A DNA stretch of 64,000 nt from Sedimenticola selenatireducens DSM 17993 (GTDB taxonomy: Bacteria; Pseudomonadota; Gammaproteobacteria; Chromatiales; Chromatiaceae), in assembly GCF_000428045.1 (NCBI RefSeq), contig NZ_ATZE01000009.1, positions 171,075 through 235,074 on the forward strand, in the 5' to 3' direction. The notes beneath the pieces are model-generated. The model did not search any database. It saw only the letters and a list, made by a program, of their open reading frames with translations, and was not told the origin of the DNA. Both the position numbers and the translations under genes were made by a program. Shown piece by piece: positions 53,969 to 63,688 of the stretch (its first letter is position 1; each line of letters starts with the position of its first letter).

Positions 53969-55027
53969 TTATTTGCTGAGACTTTCGCGACCGCCTGGAG
54001 AGCTATCGTGAATAGCAAGTATTTTGTCCAGATTTTCCATAAATACATCCACGCAATCCGGGTCGAAGTGACTACCCCTTTGTGCTTCCAGATAACCGAG
54101 GGTTCGATCCAGTGACCAGGCGCTTTTATAGGGCCGTTCGGACCGCAGAGCATCAAACACGTCCGCGACCGCGACCACGCGTGCTTCAATAGGGATGTTG
54201 TCGCCGGCCAGTCCCTGAGGGTAGCCTTTGCCATCGAATCGCTCATGATGACCGTAGGCGATGACTGCCCCGGCTTGTATGTAACAGGAGGTGCTGTCAC
54301 GTAGAATGTCATACCCAATACGGGTATGCCTCTGCATGATGCTCCACTCCTGACTGGTCAGCTTTCCGGGTTTAAGCAAAATATGATCCGGTATGCCGAT
54401 TTTACCAATATCGTGCATGGGGGCAGCCAGGCGGATGACTTCGCACAGGTTGTCATCCAGGTTGAGTGACCGGGCAATCAGGCAGGCATAGTCAGACATG
54501 CGTATGACATGGTCACCCGTCTCTTCATCACGAAATTCCCCGGCTTTCGCCAGGCGCAGCAGTGTCTCCTTTTCACGCAGTTGCAGCTCTTCGGTTTTTC
54601 TTGAAATCTCCTGCTCCAGCCAGCGCGCCCGATCTTTAATAATGACCTGCTGTTTTCTCAGTTGCAGCAGATTGCGGCATCGAGCGCGACACTCGTAATG
54701 ATCGATAGGCTTGGAGAGGAAATCCGTAGCACCGGCCTCAAGGGCCTGGTAGCGAATCGATTTATCGTCGATACAGGTAATGATAACCAGAGGTATATCG
54801 GTACAGGAGGGGATCTTGCGAAACCAGTGGGTAAACTCGACCCCATCCATATTGGGCATTTTATAATCTGTGATGACCAGATCATGGTTGTTGTGTTTCG
54901 CCCACTCCAGCGCCTTTACCGGATCAGTGAAACACTCGACATGGATGCTGTCATCGATAGAGTGTATCAACTCTTCAAGGATCATCAGACTGATAGTCTG
55001 GTCATCAAGAATCAGTACGGTTGGCAT
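53969..55027 (-). CDS. rpfG: RpfG: receiver plus HD-GYP c-di-GMP phosphodiesterase
   Basis: RpfG is the response regulator of the DSF pathway; phosphorylation by RpfC turns on its c-di-GMP hydrolysis. The N-terminal receiver has LILDDQ and the phospho-Asp of DLVITDYKMPNMDG. The HD-GYP domain carries HDIGKIGIPD and GHHERFDGKGYPQGL. ATG 55027 is chosen because GAGG lies at the right distance; ATG 55045 adds six residues. It is the first gene of the minus-strand operon rpfG, REC-REC-Hpt, methyltransferase. Confidence 0.93.
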   Translation of the reverse strand: MPTVLILDDQTISLMILEELIHSIDDSIHVECFTDPVKALEWAKHNNHDLVITDYKMPNMDGVEFTHWFRKIPSCTDIPLVIITCIDDKSIRYQALEAGATDFLSKPIDHYECRARCRNLLQLRKQQVIIKDRARWLEQEISRKTEELQLREKETLLRLAKAGEFRDEETGDHVIRMSDYACLIARSLNLDDNLCEVIRLAAPMHDIGKIGIPDHILLKPGKLTSQEWSIMQRHTRIGYDILRDSTSCYIQAGAVIAYGHHERFDGKGYPQGLAGDNIPIEARVVAVADVFDALRSERPYKSAWSLDRTLGYLEAQRGSHFDPDCVDVFMENLDKILAIHDSSPGGRESLSK

Positions 55028-55614
55028 AACCCAATCCTCAGGCATCCGGTTGGTAAAGTGAGCTATATTCCGCCCTCAATCCGCGATCAAAGCGGATGCC
55101 TCTCACTCATGGTTAGTATGAAGTAAAAACATACTAGGTTATTCAAAAACAAAAAGATAGTTGTGTATTTATTCCGAAATTCCTGACTAATTTTCACGGA
55201 ATAATCGCTACAGAATCGGTTGGGCATCGCCCTGCAAAACAGTAGTCACAAAATGCCGGAACCCTGGCCTGTTCCATGCCGGCCAAATGGCTCCCCCGTT
55301 CTTCGCAGGTCTCCATGAAAACCGGAGCAGCGGACCGGCTGCGCTGATCTGGCTGTAATTGAGCAGATTGCCGCAATAGTGTGTACCAGGCCGTCTGTGG
55401 ATGGCCGAAGGATGAGCCTGTTTGACTATTGGATCACTGGGCGCTTGCAACATCTTTTGCGCCGGTTGGTATCCTTATAATCAGTAACGGCTGAAAATGC
55501 ATATTCTTTAGCTTCAGCTATCTCTGCAGACCTTTATCTACAGTTTTTTCGGTCATCGGTCGATGGCATATTGCCGAGACGAGAATGTTCCCCGGCGATA
55601 TTTTTTCCTTGCGG
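55028..55614. other. Gene-poor stretch upstream of rpfG and downstream of thrH
   Basis: These 587 bases show no convincing gene. Two short overlapping minus-strand frames (55194-55453) have no recognised domain. The part nearest rpfG (55050-55200) is AT-rich and is the likely rpfG promoter region; no clear -35/-10 pair was picked. Confidence 0.45.
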
Positions 55615-56226
55615 TTAAAGGGCGCGATTGCTGGCCTGCTTAAAGGCGTCGCGGAAAGCGGCGTAATCGGTCACTACCGGGAACTGGGGGAATTCGTCAA
55701 TGACGTTCTGTGGAGGACGGAACAGAATTCCCTTGTCGGCTTCTGCGAGCATGGTTGTGTCATTGTAGGAGTCGCCAGCAGCAATAACCCGGAAGTTCAA
55801 GTTGTGGAATGCCTTAACTGCTTGACGTTTCGGGTCTTTTTGCCGGATATGGTAATCCTCAACCATGCCGTTTTTATCGACAGCAAGTTTGTGGCATAGC
55901 AGGGTGGGGTGTCCAAGCTGCCGCATCATGGGTGCGGCAAACTCATAGAAGGTGTCGGAAAGTATCACTACCTGGAAATGCTCCCGCAACCAGTCAAGAA
56001 ATTCCCGTGCCCCTTCCAGTGGTGACATGCCATCGATCACCGCCTGGATATCCGCCAGCCCAAGGTTGTGCTGTTTGAGAATCCGCAGGCGCTGCCTCAT
56101 CAGGACATCGTAATCGGGAATGTCACGCGTGGTTGCCTTGAGTTCATCGATCCCGGTTCGTTCAGCAAAGTTGATCCAGATTTCAGGTATCAGTACCCCT
56201 TCGAGGTCGAGACAGGCCATTTCCAC
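55615..56226 (-). CDS. thrH: ThrH: phosphoserine phosphatase / homoserine phosphotransferase
   Basis: ThrH is a HAD-superfamily enzyme that dephosphorylates phosphoserine and can transfer the phosphate to homoserine, linking serine and threonine synthesis. The 203-residue product has motif I as ACLDLEGVLIPE (Asp-Leu-Glu rather than Asp-x-Asp, as in known ThrH). It also has LSDTFYEFAAP, KDPKRQAVKAF and AAGDSYNDTTML. Overall sequence closely follows the Pseudomonas protein as I recall it. Confidence 0.95.
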   Translation of the reverse strand: MEMACLDLEGVLIPEIWINFAERTGIDELKATTRDIPDYDVLMRQRLRILKQHNLGLADIQAVIDGMSPLEGAREFLDWLREHFQVVILSDTFYEFAAPMMRQLGHPTLLCHKLAVDKNGMVEDYHIRQKDPKRQAVKAFHNLNFRVIAAGDSYNDTTMLAEADKGILFRPPQNVIDEFPQFPVVTDYAAFRDAFKQASNRAL

Positions 56227-56371
56227 GCGCTTATTCTCCTGCAGTTAAAGCATTGGGAAGCGTTATTCCCCTATAAAAAATGCCGCTAGGATACACCATG
56301 CCTCAGGGGAAGGGCAGCACCGATGTATCATATTACGCATTAGTTATTATACTATCCTTATAGTGAGTAGA

Positions 56372-56387
56372 TTGACGTATACGTAAA
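56372..56387. promoter_or_regulatory. Palindromic operator upstream of the MerR regulator
   Basis: TTGACGTATACGTAAA is a 16-base palindrome with one mismatch, about 34 bases before the merR-family ATG. MerR-type regulators of acyl-CoA catabolism (LiuR group) are known to bind ACGT-N-ACGT-like palindromes, so this is probably the autoregulatory and operon-control site. Confidence 0.6.
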
Positions 56388-56420
56388 CCTTCTCTATATT
56401 GTGTTGCCGAGGAGTAGAGA

Positions 56421-56819
56421 ATGGAAAAGTTGCTGACAGTTACTGAATTGGCCGAAGCGTTCGATGTGACACCAAGGACCATCCGGTTTTACGAGACAAA
56501 AGGGCTGATCAGCCCGCAACGTGTGGGCTCCACCAGGGTCTACACTTATCGTGATCACGCCCGACTGAAGCTGATTCTGCGCGCCAAGCGCCTTGGTTTC
56601 TCGCTGACGGATATCCGGGAATATCTGAACCTGTATAACGTTGACCCGGAACAGATTGAGCAGCAGCAACTGCTGCTAACCAAGATTAGTCGTCGTATCG
56701 AGGACCTTGAACAACAGCAGGAAGATCTGGTGGCGACCCTTGTTGAACTGCGGGATATCGAGCAGCAGGCATTGTCCAATATTAAGAAGAAAGCTGCCGC
56801 CACCGGCTTCACCGAGTAG
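56421..56819 (+). CDS. MerR-family transcriptional regulator of fatty acid / branched-chain catabolism
   Basis: A 132-residue regulator with an N-terminal winged helix (LTVTELAEAFDVTPRTIRFYETKGLISPQR). A long coiled-coil dimer helix follows (about residues 80-125). No Cys cluster is present, so a metal sensor is unlikely. GAGGAG precedes the ATG. It heads the beta-oxidation gene run and probably represses it until an acyl-CoA binds, as known for LiuR-type proteins. Confidence 0.88.
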   Translation: MEKLLTVTELAEAFDVTPRTIRFYETKGLISPQRVGSTRVYTYRDHARLKLILRAKRLGFSLTDIREYLNLYNVDPEQIEQQQLLLTKISRRIEDLEQQQEDLVATLVELRDIEQQALSNIKKKAAATGFTE

Positions 56820-56898
56820 CCGCTATAGTGAAATTTCAGCGCATCATGCGCGCAACAATCTAAAGTAATAACTGGCACCTACAATGACGGAGAACGTA

Positions 56899-58023
56899 AT
56901 GAAGAATATCGTGATCGCAGGCTATGCCCGCACCCCGTTTACCCAATCCAATAAAGGCGCGCTGGTTAAAGTGCGCCCTGATGATCTGGCGGCGGCCGCT
57001 GTGCGTGGGCTTGTCGAGCGGGCCGGGGTCGCTGTAGACGATATCGAGGATCTGGTTCTTGGATGTGCCTTCCCGGAAGGGGAGCAGGGTTTCAACATGG
57101 CCCGTCTGGTAGTGTTTCTCAGCGGTCTGCCTGTATCGATTGGCGGTGTGACGGTCAACCGTTTCTGTGGTTCCTCCATGCAGGCCATTCACCAGGCGGC
57201 CGGGGCGATCGCCCTGGGTGCCGGTGAGGTCTATATCTGCGCCGGGGTCGAGTCCATGACCCGGGTGCCGATGGCCGGTTTCAACCCCATGCCCAATCCG
57301 CAACTGGCCGCCGCCATGCCGGGGGCCTATGTGAGTATGGGAGAGACGGCCGAGAACCTGGCGCGGCAGTATGATATTTCGCGCGCCGAACAGGAGGCGT
57401 TTGCCGTTGCCAGCCATCAGAAAGCCGCGGCTGCCCAGGCCGCCGGAAAACTGAGTGCTGAAATTGTACCGGTCAGCGGGGTGGAGCAGGATGGTTGTAT
57501 CCGGCCTGAAACCACGGCCGAGAGTCTGGCGGGTCTCAAACTTGCCTTTGATGAGAGCGGCAGCGTGACTGCTGGTACCTCTTCACCCTTGACCGACGGC
57601 GCGTCGGCCGTGCTGGTCTGCAGCGAAGAGTACGCCCGTAGCCACGGTCTGGATATCCTGGCCAGGATTCGCAGCTTTGCCATCTCCGGATGTGCGCCGG
57701 AAATCATGGGCATCGGGCCGGTCATCTCCAGTCGCAAGGCGCTGAAGCGTGCCGGCTTGAGCATGGCGGATATAGACATTATCGAGCTCAATGAAGCGTT
57801 TGCTTCTCAATCGCTGGCCTGTGTGCGTGACCTGGAGGTGGATCTCGCAAAAACCAATCTGGATGGTGGCGCTATCGCCCTGGGGCACCCACTTGGCGCC
57901 ACGGGAGCGCGCATAACCGGCAAGGCGGCTGCGCTGCTCAAGCGCGAGGACAAACAGTTTGCGTTGGCCACCCAATGTATCGGCGGCGGTCAGGGTATTG
58001 CGACCATTCTGGAGGCGGTCTGA
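56899..58023 (+). CDS. fadA: Acetyl-CoA acyltransferase (3-ketoacyl-CoA thiolase)
   Basis: Thiolytic last step of beta-oxidation. Catalytic Cys lies in [10 protein letters not shown] (Cys90 from this start). The other thiolase signatures are [27 protein letters not shown] and CIGGGQG. GGAG at 56888-56891 favours ATG 56899; ATG 56884 would add five residues but has no ribosome-binding site. Its last base overlaps the next gene's ATG. Confidence 0.93.
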   Translation: MKNIVIAGYARTPFTQSNKGALVKVRPDDLAAAAVRGLVERAGVAVDDIEDLVLGCAFPEGEQGFNMARLVVFLSGLPVSIGGVTVNRFCGSSMQAIHQAAGAIALGAGEVYICAGVESMTRVPMAGFNPMPNPQLAAAMPGAYVSMGETAENLARQYDISRAEQEAFAVASHQKAAAAQAAGKLSAEIVPVSGVEQDGCIRPETTAESLAGLKLAFDESGSVTAGTSSPLTDGASAVLVCSEEYARSHGLDILARIRSFAISGCAPEIMGIGPVISSRKALKRAGLSMADIDIIELNEAFASQSLACVRDLEVDLAKTNLDGGAIALGHPLGATGARITGKAAALLKREDKQFALATQCIGGGQGIATILEAV

Positions 58024-60347
58024 TGGAAATTAAGAAAGTCGCCGTCATTGGTGCAGGCGTGATGGGGGCGGGTATTGCCGCCCACATAAGCAACGCCGGG
58101 ATTCCCGTAGTATTGCTGGATATCGTTCCCAAGGGTGTTGATAACCGTAACGCAATAGCCGAAGGCGCGGTACAGAAAATGCTCAAGGTCCAGCCCGCAC
58201 CCTTTATGCATAAGCGCAATGCCCGCCTAGTCACCACCGGCAATATTGAAGACCATATGGAACTGCTGGCAGAGTGTGACTGGATTATTGAGGCGGTGAT
58301 TGAGCGGCTGGATATCAAGCAGGATCTCTATCGCAAAATTGATTCGGTACGCAAGCCCGGATCTGTCGTCTCTTCCAATACCTCGACTATCCCGTTGCGG
58401 GACCTGGTGGCGGAGCAGACAGATGCCTTTGTTGGCGATTTCATGATCACCCACTTTTTCAATCCCCCCCGCTATATGCGGCTGCTGGAGATTACCGCGG
58501 GAGAAAAAACCCGGGCGGATGCGGTAATGGGTATTCGTGATTTCTGTGACCGCTCGCTTGGTAAAGGTGTCGTTGATTGCAACGATACCCCGGGGTTTAT
58601 CGCCAACCGTATCGGCATTTTCTGGATTCAAGTGGCGATCCTGGAGGCCATGGCCCTGGGGCTCAGTGTGGAAGAGGCGGATGCGGTGATGGGGCGCCCG
58701 TTGGGCATTCCCAAGACCGGCGTGTTCGGACTCTCCGATCTGGTCGGTATCGATCTGATGCCGCACCTGATGGAGAGTATGCAGCGCACCCTGTCGAAAG
58801 ATGATCCGTTCCTGGCGAAGAGCACTATACCTGAGCTGGTGAGCAGGATGATTGCTGACGGCTATACCGGGCGCAAAGGCAAGGGCGGTTTCTACCGGAT
58901 CAACCGGACAGCAGGCGGCAAGGTCAAGGAGAGTATTGATCTGGTGTCTGGTGAGTACAATCCCTCACGCAAGGCACAACTGGACTCACTTCAAGCATCG
59001 CGGCAAGGGGGGCTGAAGGCCCTGGTGAATCATCCTGACAAGGGCGGGCAGTACGCCCGCCGGGTGCTGGCCCAGGTGCTCGGTTATGCCGCCAGTCTGA
59101 TTCCCGAGATTGCAGAGAATATCCTGGCAGTCGATGAGGCGATGAAGCTGGGATATGCCTGGAAATATGGTCCGTTTGAACTGATCGATCGACTGGGTGG
59201 TTCTCTATTCGGGCAGTTGTTGGAGAGTGAAGGATTATCTCTGCCTCCGTTGATTCAACTCGCTGCTGAACAGAGCTTCTACCGGGTACAAGATGGCCAG
59301 TTGCAGTATCTGGATACCAGCGGTATCTATCAGGATGTAGTCCGTCCTGAGGGTGTGCTGCTTCTGTCGGATATCAAGCGGCGCAGCGAACCCTTGGCGA
59401 AGAATGGCTCGGCGGCGCTCTGGGATATCGGAGATGGGGTGGTCTGTCTCGAATACACCAGCAAGATGAACGCCATGGATCCGGATATCCTCGCCCTGAT
59501 GCGTGAGGCGATCGGTATTGTTTCCAAAGAATATAAGGCGCTCGTTCTTCATAATGAAGGCGAAAACTACTCGGTCGGTGCCAATCTGGGACTGCTGCTG
59601 TTTGCGGCCAATATCGGCACCTGGGACCAGATCGAAGAGATGGTAGAGGGCGGTCAGCAGACCTATAAGGCCCTGAAATACGCGCCGTTTCCGGTGATTG
59701 GTGCGCCAGCCGGCATGGCGCTGGGCGGAGGCTGTGAAACCCTGTTGCATTGTGATGCGGTGCAGGCCCATGCCGAGACCTATATCGGCTTGGTTGAGGT
59801 GGGTGTTGGTCTGATTCCCGGCTGGGGCGGCTGCAAGGAGATGCTGCAGCGCTGGATGATCAACAAACGACGTCCCGGTGGCCCCATGCCGGCGGTGATC
59901 AAGTGCTTTGAAACCATCAGTACCGCAACGGTAGCCAAGTCCGCTGCTGAAGCAAAAGATTATCTGTTTTTCCGTCCCGATGACGGCGTGACCATGAACC
60001 GAGACCGCTTACTGGCGGATGCCAAGTCCCGAGCGCTGGCGCTGGCGGATGGCTATCAGCCACCACAGCCGATTGAGATCAGCCTTCCGGGACCCACCGC
60101 CAAGGCGGCGATGGAGATGGCGGTGAAAGGGTTTCATCTGGCGGGCAAGGCGACGGACCATGACGTTGTAGTTGCAATGGCGCTGGCGGAGATGCTCAGT
60201 GGTGGTGATACCGATATTACCGAGAGCCTGACCGAGGATGATCTGTTGGGGCTGGAACGGGAGGTGTTCATGTCGCTGATCCGGCACCCCGACACCCTGG
60301 ATCGCATGGAACACATGCTGGAAACCGGCAAACCGCTGAGGAATTAA
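58023..60347 (+). CDS. fadN: Bifunctional 3-hydroxyacyl-CoA dehydrogenase / enoyl-CoA hydratase (FadN type)
   Basis: A 774-residue enzyme with the dehydrogenase first: NAD-binding VAVIGAGVMGAGIAAHI near residue 8, then THFFNPPRYMRLLEI and NRIGIFWIQ. The hydratase/crotonase domain is C-terminal (about 490-720, GAPAGMALGGGCETLLHCDAV). This order is opposite to E. coli FadB and matches B. subtilis FadN. The thiolase, FadN and acyl-CoA dehydrogenase genes together resemble the Bacillus fadNAE operon. Confidence 0.93.
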   Translation: MEIKKVAVIGAGVMGAGIAAHISNAGIPVVLLDIVPKGVDNRNAIAEGAVQKMLKVQPAPFMHKRNARLVTTGNIEDHMELLAECDWIIEAVIERLDIKQDLYRKIDSVRKPGSVVSSNTSTIPLRDLVAEQTDAFVGDFMITHFFNPPRYMRLLEITAGEKTRADAVMGIRDFCDRSLGKGVVDCNDTPGFIANRIGIFWIQVAILEAMALGLSVEEADAVMGRPLGIPKTGVFGLSDLVGIDLMPHLMESMQRTLSKDDPFLAKSTIPELVSRMIADGYTGRKGKGGFYRINRTAGGKVKESIDLVSGEYNPSRKAQLDSLQASRQGGLKALVNHPDKGGQYARRVLAQVLGYAASLIPEIAENILAVDEAMKLGYAWKYGPFELIDRLGGSLFGQLLESEGLSLPPLIQLAAEQSFYRVQDGQLQYLDTSGIYQDVVRPEGVLLLSDIKRRSEPLAKNGSAALWDIGDGVVCLEYTSKMNAMDPDILALMREAIGIVSKEYKALVLHNEGENYSVGANLGLLLFAANIGTWDQIEEMVEGGQQTYKALKYAPFPVIGAPAGMALGGGCETLLHCDAVQAHAETYIGLVEVGVGLIPGWGGCKEMLQRWMINKRRPGGPMPAVIKCFETISTATVAKSAAEAKDYLFFRPDDGVTMNRDRLLADAKSRALALADGYQPPQPIEISLPGPTAKAAMEMAVKGFHLAGKATDHDVVVAMALAEMLSGGDTDITESLTEDDLLGLEREVFMSLIRHPDTLDRMEHMLETGKPLRN

Positions 60348-60351
60348 GAGA

Positions 60352-62133
60352 ATGGCTAGTTACAAGACACCACTGCGCGATATGCACTTTGTGTATAGCG
60401 AACTGTTTGATGCCGAGGCGATTCAGGCGCTGCCGGGCTGTGAAGAAGTGACCCCCGATCTGGTGGATGCAATTCTGCAAGAGGCCGGTAAATTCTGTGA
60501 AGAGCGTCTGCTCCCGCTGAATCGCTCAGGCGATGAAGAGGGATGCCATTTTGAAAATGGCAAGGTAACTACTCCCGCCGGTCTGAAAGAGGCCTACCAC
60601 GATTTCAATGAGATGGGTTGGGGTGCACTGGCAGCCGACCCTGAATACGGTGGGCAGGGGTTGCCAAACTCGGTCAGCATGATGGTGGAAGAGATCATGT
60701 GCAGCACCAATTTTGCCTTTGGCCTCTATCCCGGTCTGACCCACGGCGCCTATAACGCACTGGTTGCAAGAGCGAGTGATGAGCTGAAACAGACCTATCT
60801 GCCCAATATGGTCTCCGGTAAATGGAGTGGCTCCATGTGTCTGACAGAGCCGCAATGTGGCACTGATCTGGGCATGATACGTACCAAGGCGGTACCGCAG
60901 GAAGATGGCAGTTATCACATCACCGGTAGCAAGATGTTCATCACCGCCGGTGAACATGACTTGACGGAAAATATCATTCATCTGGTATTGGCACGTACCC
61001 CGGATGCACCGAATGGCATCAAGGGCATCAGCCTATTCCTGGTGCCAAAGATACAAGTCAATCCCGATGGTTTGCTGGGGGCGCCGAATGGTGTCAGTTG
61101 CGGCTCAATTGAGCACAAGATGGGCATTAATGCGTCCGCTACCTGTGTGATCAACCTTGATGATGCGAAGGGGTTCCTTGTCGGCGAACTGAACAAAGGC
61201 ATGGAGGCGATGTTCATCATGATGAACACAGAGCGCCTGGCAGTTGGTATCCAGGGGTTGGGGATTGGTGAGGCCTCCTACCAGGGGGCTGTGGCATACG
61301 CACGTGAACGGCTGCAGGGGCGCGCTCTGACAGGCCCCAAGTCACCGGAAAAACCGGCGGATTCCCTGTTGGTGCATCCCGATGTCCGCCGTATGCTGCT
61401 GACTCAGCGCGCCTATGTGGAAGGCAATCGTGCACTGGCCGGTTGGGTCGCGACTGAAATGGATCATGCCCATCGTAACCCCGATCCATCTCGACGTCAG
61501 GAAGCGAAAGATTTCGTCGCTCTGATGACACCCGTGGTCAAGGCGTTCATGACCGATACCGGTTCTGAAGTGGCCAATCTGGGCATGCAGGTATTTGGTG
61601 GCCATGGTTATATTCGTGAGCACGGTATGGAACAGTACGTGCGCGATGCCCGTATAGCCCAGATCTACGAAGGGACCAATGGCATTCAGGCGATGGACCT
61701 GGTCGGCCGTAAGCTGCCGGCACATATGGGGCGTTATCTGCGGCGCTTCTTCCATCCGGTGCGGGATTATCTTGAATCGAAAGAGCACGATTTCTCCATG
61801 CATGCCTACCTGATGCCGTTGGCCAAGGCTTTCGGACGGTTGCAGAAGGCGACCGCCGTTATTGCACAGAAAGGGATGGCGAATCCGGATGAGGCCGGTG
61901 CGGCAGCGGCGGAATATCTGCGGCTGTTCGCACTGGTTGCCCTGGGCTATCTCTGGATGCGCATGGCGGATATCGGCAAACAGAAACGGGATGAAGATAA
62001 CCTGTTCTATCAGGCCAAGGTGGATACAGCCCGTTTCTACTTCGAGCGTATACTCCCCCAGAGTAGTGCCTTGTTTGCCAATATCATGGCGGGTTCAAAA
62101 GGGATGATGAAGTTCAATGATGAAGCCTTTTAA
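60352..62133 (+). CDS. fadE: Acyl-CoA dehydrogenase
   Basis: A 593-residue FAD-dependent enzyme that makes the trans-2-enoyl-CoA. The N-terminal extension and helical domain, the FAD-contact CLTEPQCGTDLGMIRTKAV and the ITGSKMFITAGEHD segment are visible. The C-terminal domain has QVFGGHGYIREHGMEQYVRDARIAQIYEGTNGIQAMDL. Length fits the longer FadE-like group found beside FadN. It starts four bases after the fadN stop and would pass electrons to the ETF encoded downstream. Confidence 0.94.
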   Translation: MASYKTPLRDMHFVYSELFDAEAIQALPGCEEVTPDLVDAILQEAGKFCEERLLPLNRSGDEEGCHFENGKVTTPAGLKEAYHDFNEMGWGALAADPEYGGQGLPNSVSMMVEEIMCSTNFAFGLYPGLTHGAYNALVARASDELKQTYLPNMVSGKWSGSMCLTEPQCGTDLGMIRTKAVPQEDGSYHITGSKMFITAGEHDLTENIIHLVLARTPDAPNGIKGISLFLVPKIQVNPDGLLGAPNGVSCGSIEHKMGINASATCVINLDDAKGFLVGELNKGMEAMFIMMNTERLAVGIQGLGIGEASYQGAVAYARERLQGRALTGPKSPEKPADSLLVHPDVRRMLLTQRAYVEGNRALAGWVATEMDHAHRNPDPSRRQEAKDFVALMTPVVKAFMTDTGSEVANLGMQVFGGHGYIREHGMEQYVRDARIAQIYEGTNGIQAMDLVGRKLPAHMGRYLRRFFHPVRDYLESKEHDFSMHAYLMPLAKAFGRLQKATAVIAQKGMANPDEAGAAAAEYLRLFALVALGYLWMRMADIGKQKRDEDNLFYQAKVDTARFYFERILPQSSALFANIMAGSKGMMKFNDEAF

Positions 62134-62170
62134 GGCTGGCTGTTCGGGCAGTGGAACTGGGTTGTAATCG

Positions 62171-62701
62171 ATGAATCTGATCTTTCGTCTGATCCTTCAG
62201 CTGATTACTTCCTGCCTTCGTCCGCATCAATCCCTGATGGAATCTGCAACGTTGCGGATGCGGGTATGGCCGGCAGATTTGGATATTAATCTGCATCTGA
62301 CCAATTCCCGCTATCTGGCCCTGATGGATCTGGGGCGTATTGAGTTGATGTTGCGTACCGGCATGATGCTCAAAGTGATGAAGCGGCGCTGGTTACCGGT
62401 TGTCTCGATTGCCAGTATACGTTTTCGTCGTGAGATCAGTCCGTTTGAACGTTTTACGCTGCATACCCGTATTCTGGGATGGGATGAGAAATGGTTTTAC
62501 ATGGAACAACGTTTCGAAACCACACGGGGCGTTGCCGCGATTGGCATTGTCAAAGGGTTGTTCCGTGGTCCGAACGGCAATGTGCCCAGTCGGGCGCTGA
62601 TTGATCTGGTGGAGTATGAGGATGTGGCGGAGAAATCAGAATTTCTCAAGACATTGGATGCATTCGAACAGCAATTGAAAGTCACAGATCCAACGGAATG
62701 A
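62171..62701 (+). CDS. Hotdog-fold acyl-CoA thioesterase
   Basis: A 176-residue thioesterase-like protein of the 4HBT/THEM6 type. A hydrophobic N-terminus leads into LRMRVWPADLDINLHLTNSRYLALMDLGRIELM, with the catalytic-region Asp-x-Asn-x-His. ISPFERFTLHTRILGWDEKWFYMEQRF follows. It may release free acids from stalled acyl-CoAs during beta-oxidation; the substrate is unknown. Confidence 0.85.
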   Translation: MNLIFRLILQLITSCLRPHQSLMESATLRMRVWPADLDINLHLTNSRYLALMDLGRIELMLRTGMMLKVMKRRWLPVVSIASIRFRREISPFERFTLHTRILGWDEKWFYMEQRFETTRGVAAIGIVKGLFRGPNGNVPSRALIDLVEYEDVAEKSEFLKTLDAFEQQLKVTDPTE

Positions 62702-62717
62702 TACCGTAACCGGTTAT

Positions 62718-62784
62718 GTGGGAGCGGATTGGCCGCTGCGAGCAGGGGGCATCCGTATCGTAGTACTAAAGCTGCCGCTTCCAC
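62718..62784. repeat. GTGGGAGCGG hairpin between thioesterase and hydratase genes
   Basis: GTGGGAGCGG (62718-62727) is inverted as CCGCTTCCAC (62775-62784) with one mismatch, across a 47-base loop. It is a third member of the AGGAGCGG hairpin group and occupies most of the 62702-62818 gap. Confidence 0.6.
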
Positions 62785-62818
62785 TTTTTATTTTAATAGG
62801 TACCAACGAGGATAGGCC

Positions 62819-63616
62819 ATGGGTGAGATAGTCCAGATTGAACAGCAAGGTGCGGTGGCTGTTGTATCGCTGAATCGTCCTGCATCCCTCAATGCTCTCG
62901 ACAGTGAGATGTCTTACCAGTTGCGGGATGGTTTCCAGCGATTGGCTGATTCTCCCGGCGTGCGTGCTATCGTATTGCGGGGTGAGGGTGATCACTTCAT
63001 GGCTGGTGGCGATATTGCTTATTTTCATCAGAGTCTGGAACTCTCACTTGATGCGCGCAAACAGAAGGTGACGGAGTTAATTGGCGTGGTGCATGAATTT
63101 ATCACCATCCTGCGCACCATGCCCCAACCCGTTATTGCCAGTGTGCGGGGTAATGTGGCTGGCTTTGGCATGAGTCTGGTAGCGGCTTCTGACCTGGCTG
63201 TTGCGGCGGACAATGCCAGGTTTACCCAGGCCTATTGTCAGATCGGTACCAGCCCCGATGGAGGCAATACCTTCTTTCTGCCGCGGGCCATCGGTACCAA
63301 GCGCGCTATGGCGATGACCTTGCTGAATGAACCCGTGTCTGCAGAACAGGCGCAGGCCACGGGATTAATTAATCAGGTGGTTACAGATGCAGAGCTGGAA
63401 GCGGCCACTCTGAAGTTGGCGGCACGACTCGCACAGGGGCCGACCCAGGCCTATGCCCGGGCCAAGCAACTTATCAACAGCACCATGAGTAACACCCTGC
63501 AGCAGCAGTTGGATGCGGAACAGGAGCGCTTTGCACTCTGCTCTGTGAGTCATGACTTTGCTGAAGGAGTCATTGCCTTCATGGAGAAGCGCAAGGCAGA
63601 ATTTACCGGTGAATGA
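62819..63616 (+). CDS. Enoyl-CoA hydratase/isomerase family protein
   Basis: A 265-residue crotonase with oxyanion-hole regions ALDSEMSY...GDHFMAGGDIAYFHQ and SVRGNVAGFGMSLVAASDLAVAADNARFTQAYCQIGTSPDGG. The first conserved catalytic Glu is replaced (GMSLVAA) and an Asp sits in SPDGG, so it may be an isomerase or hydratase variant rather than a standard two-Glu hydratase. It belongs to the beta-oxidation run. Confidence 0.88.
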   Translation: MGEIVQIEQQGAVAVVSLNRPASLNALDSEMSYQLRDGFQRLADSPGVRAIVLRGEGDHFMAGGDIAYFHQSLELSLDARKQKVTELIGVVHEFITILRTMPQPVIASVRGNVAGFGMSLVAASDLAVAADNARFTQAYCQIGTSPDGGNTFFLPRAIGTKRAMAMTLLNEPVSAEQAQATGLINQVVTDAELEAATLKLAARLAQGPTQAYARAKQLINSTMSNTLQQQLDAEQERFALCSVSHDFAEGVIAFMEKRKAEFTGE

Positions 63617-63688
63617 GTCTGCAGCAATTCGTGACATTCCAATAGCAACCGTAAGAGAGACGGCAGCCAAACCAATCGAAGGTGGTGT

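Noticed and set aside
55194..55453. Two overlapping minus-strand frames upstream of rpfG
   Set aside because: They have no domain, atypical composition and no ribosome-binding site; possibly remnants, but not supportable as genes.
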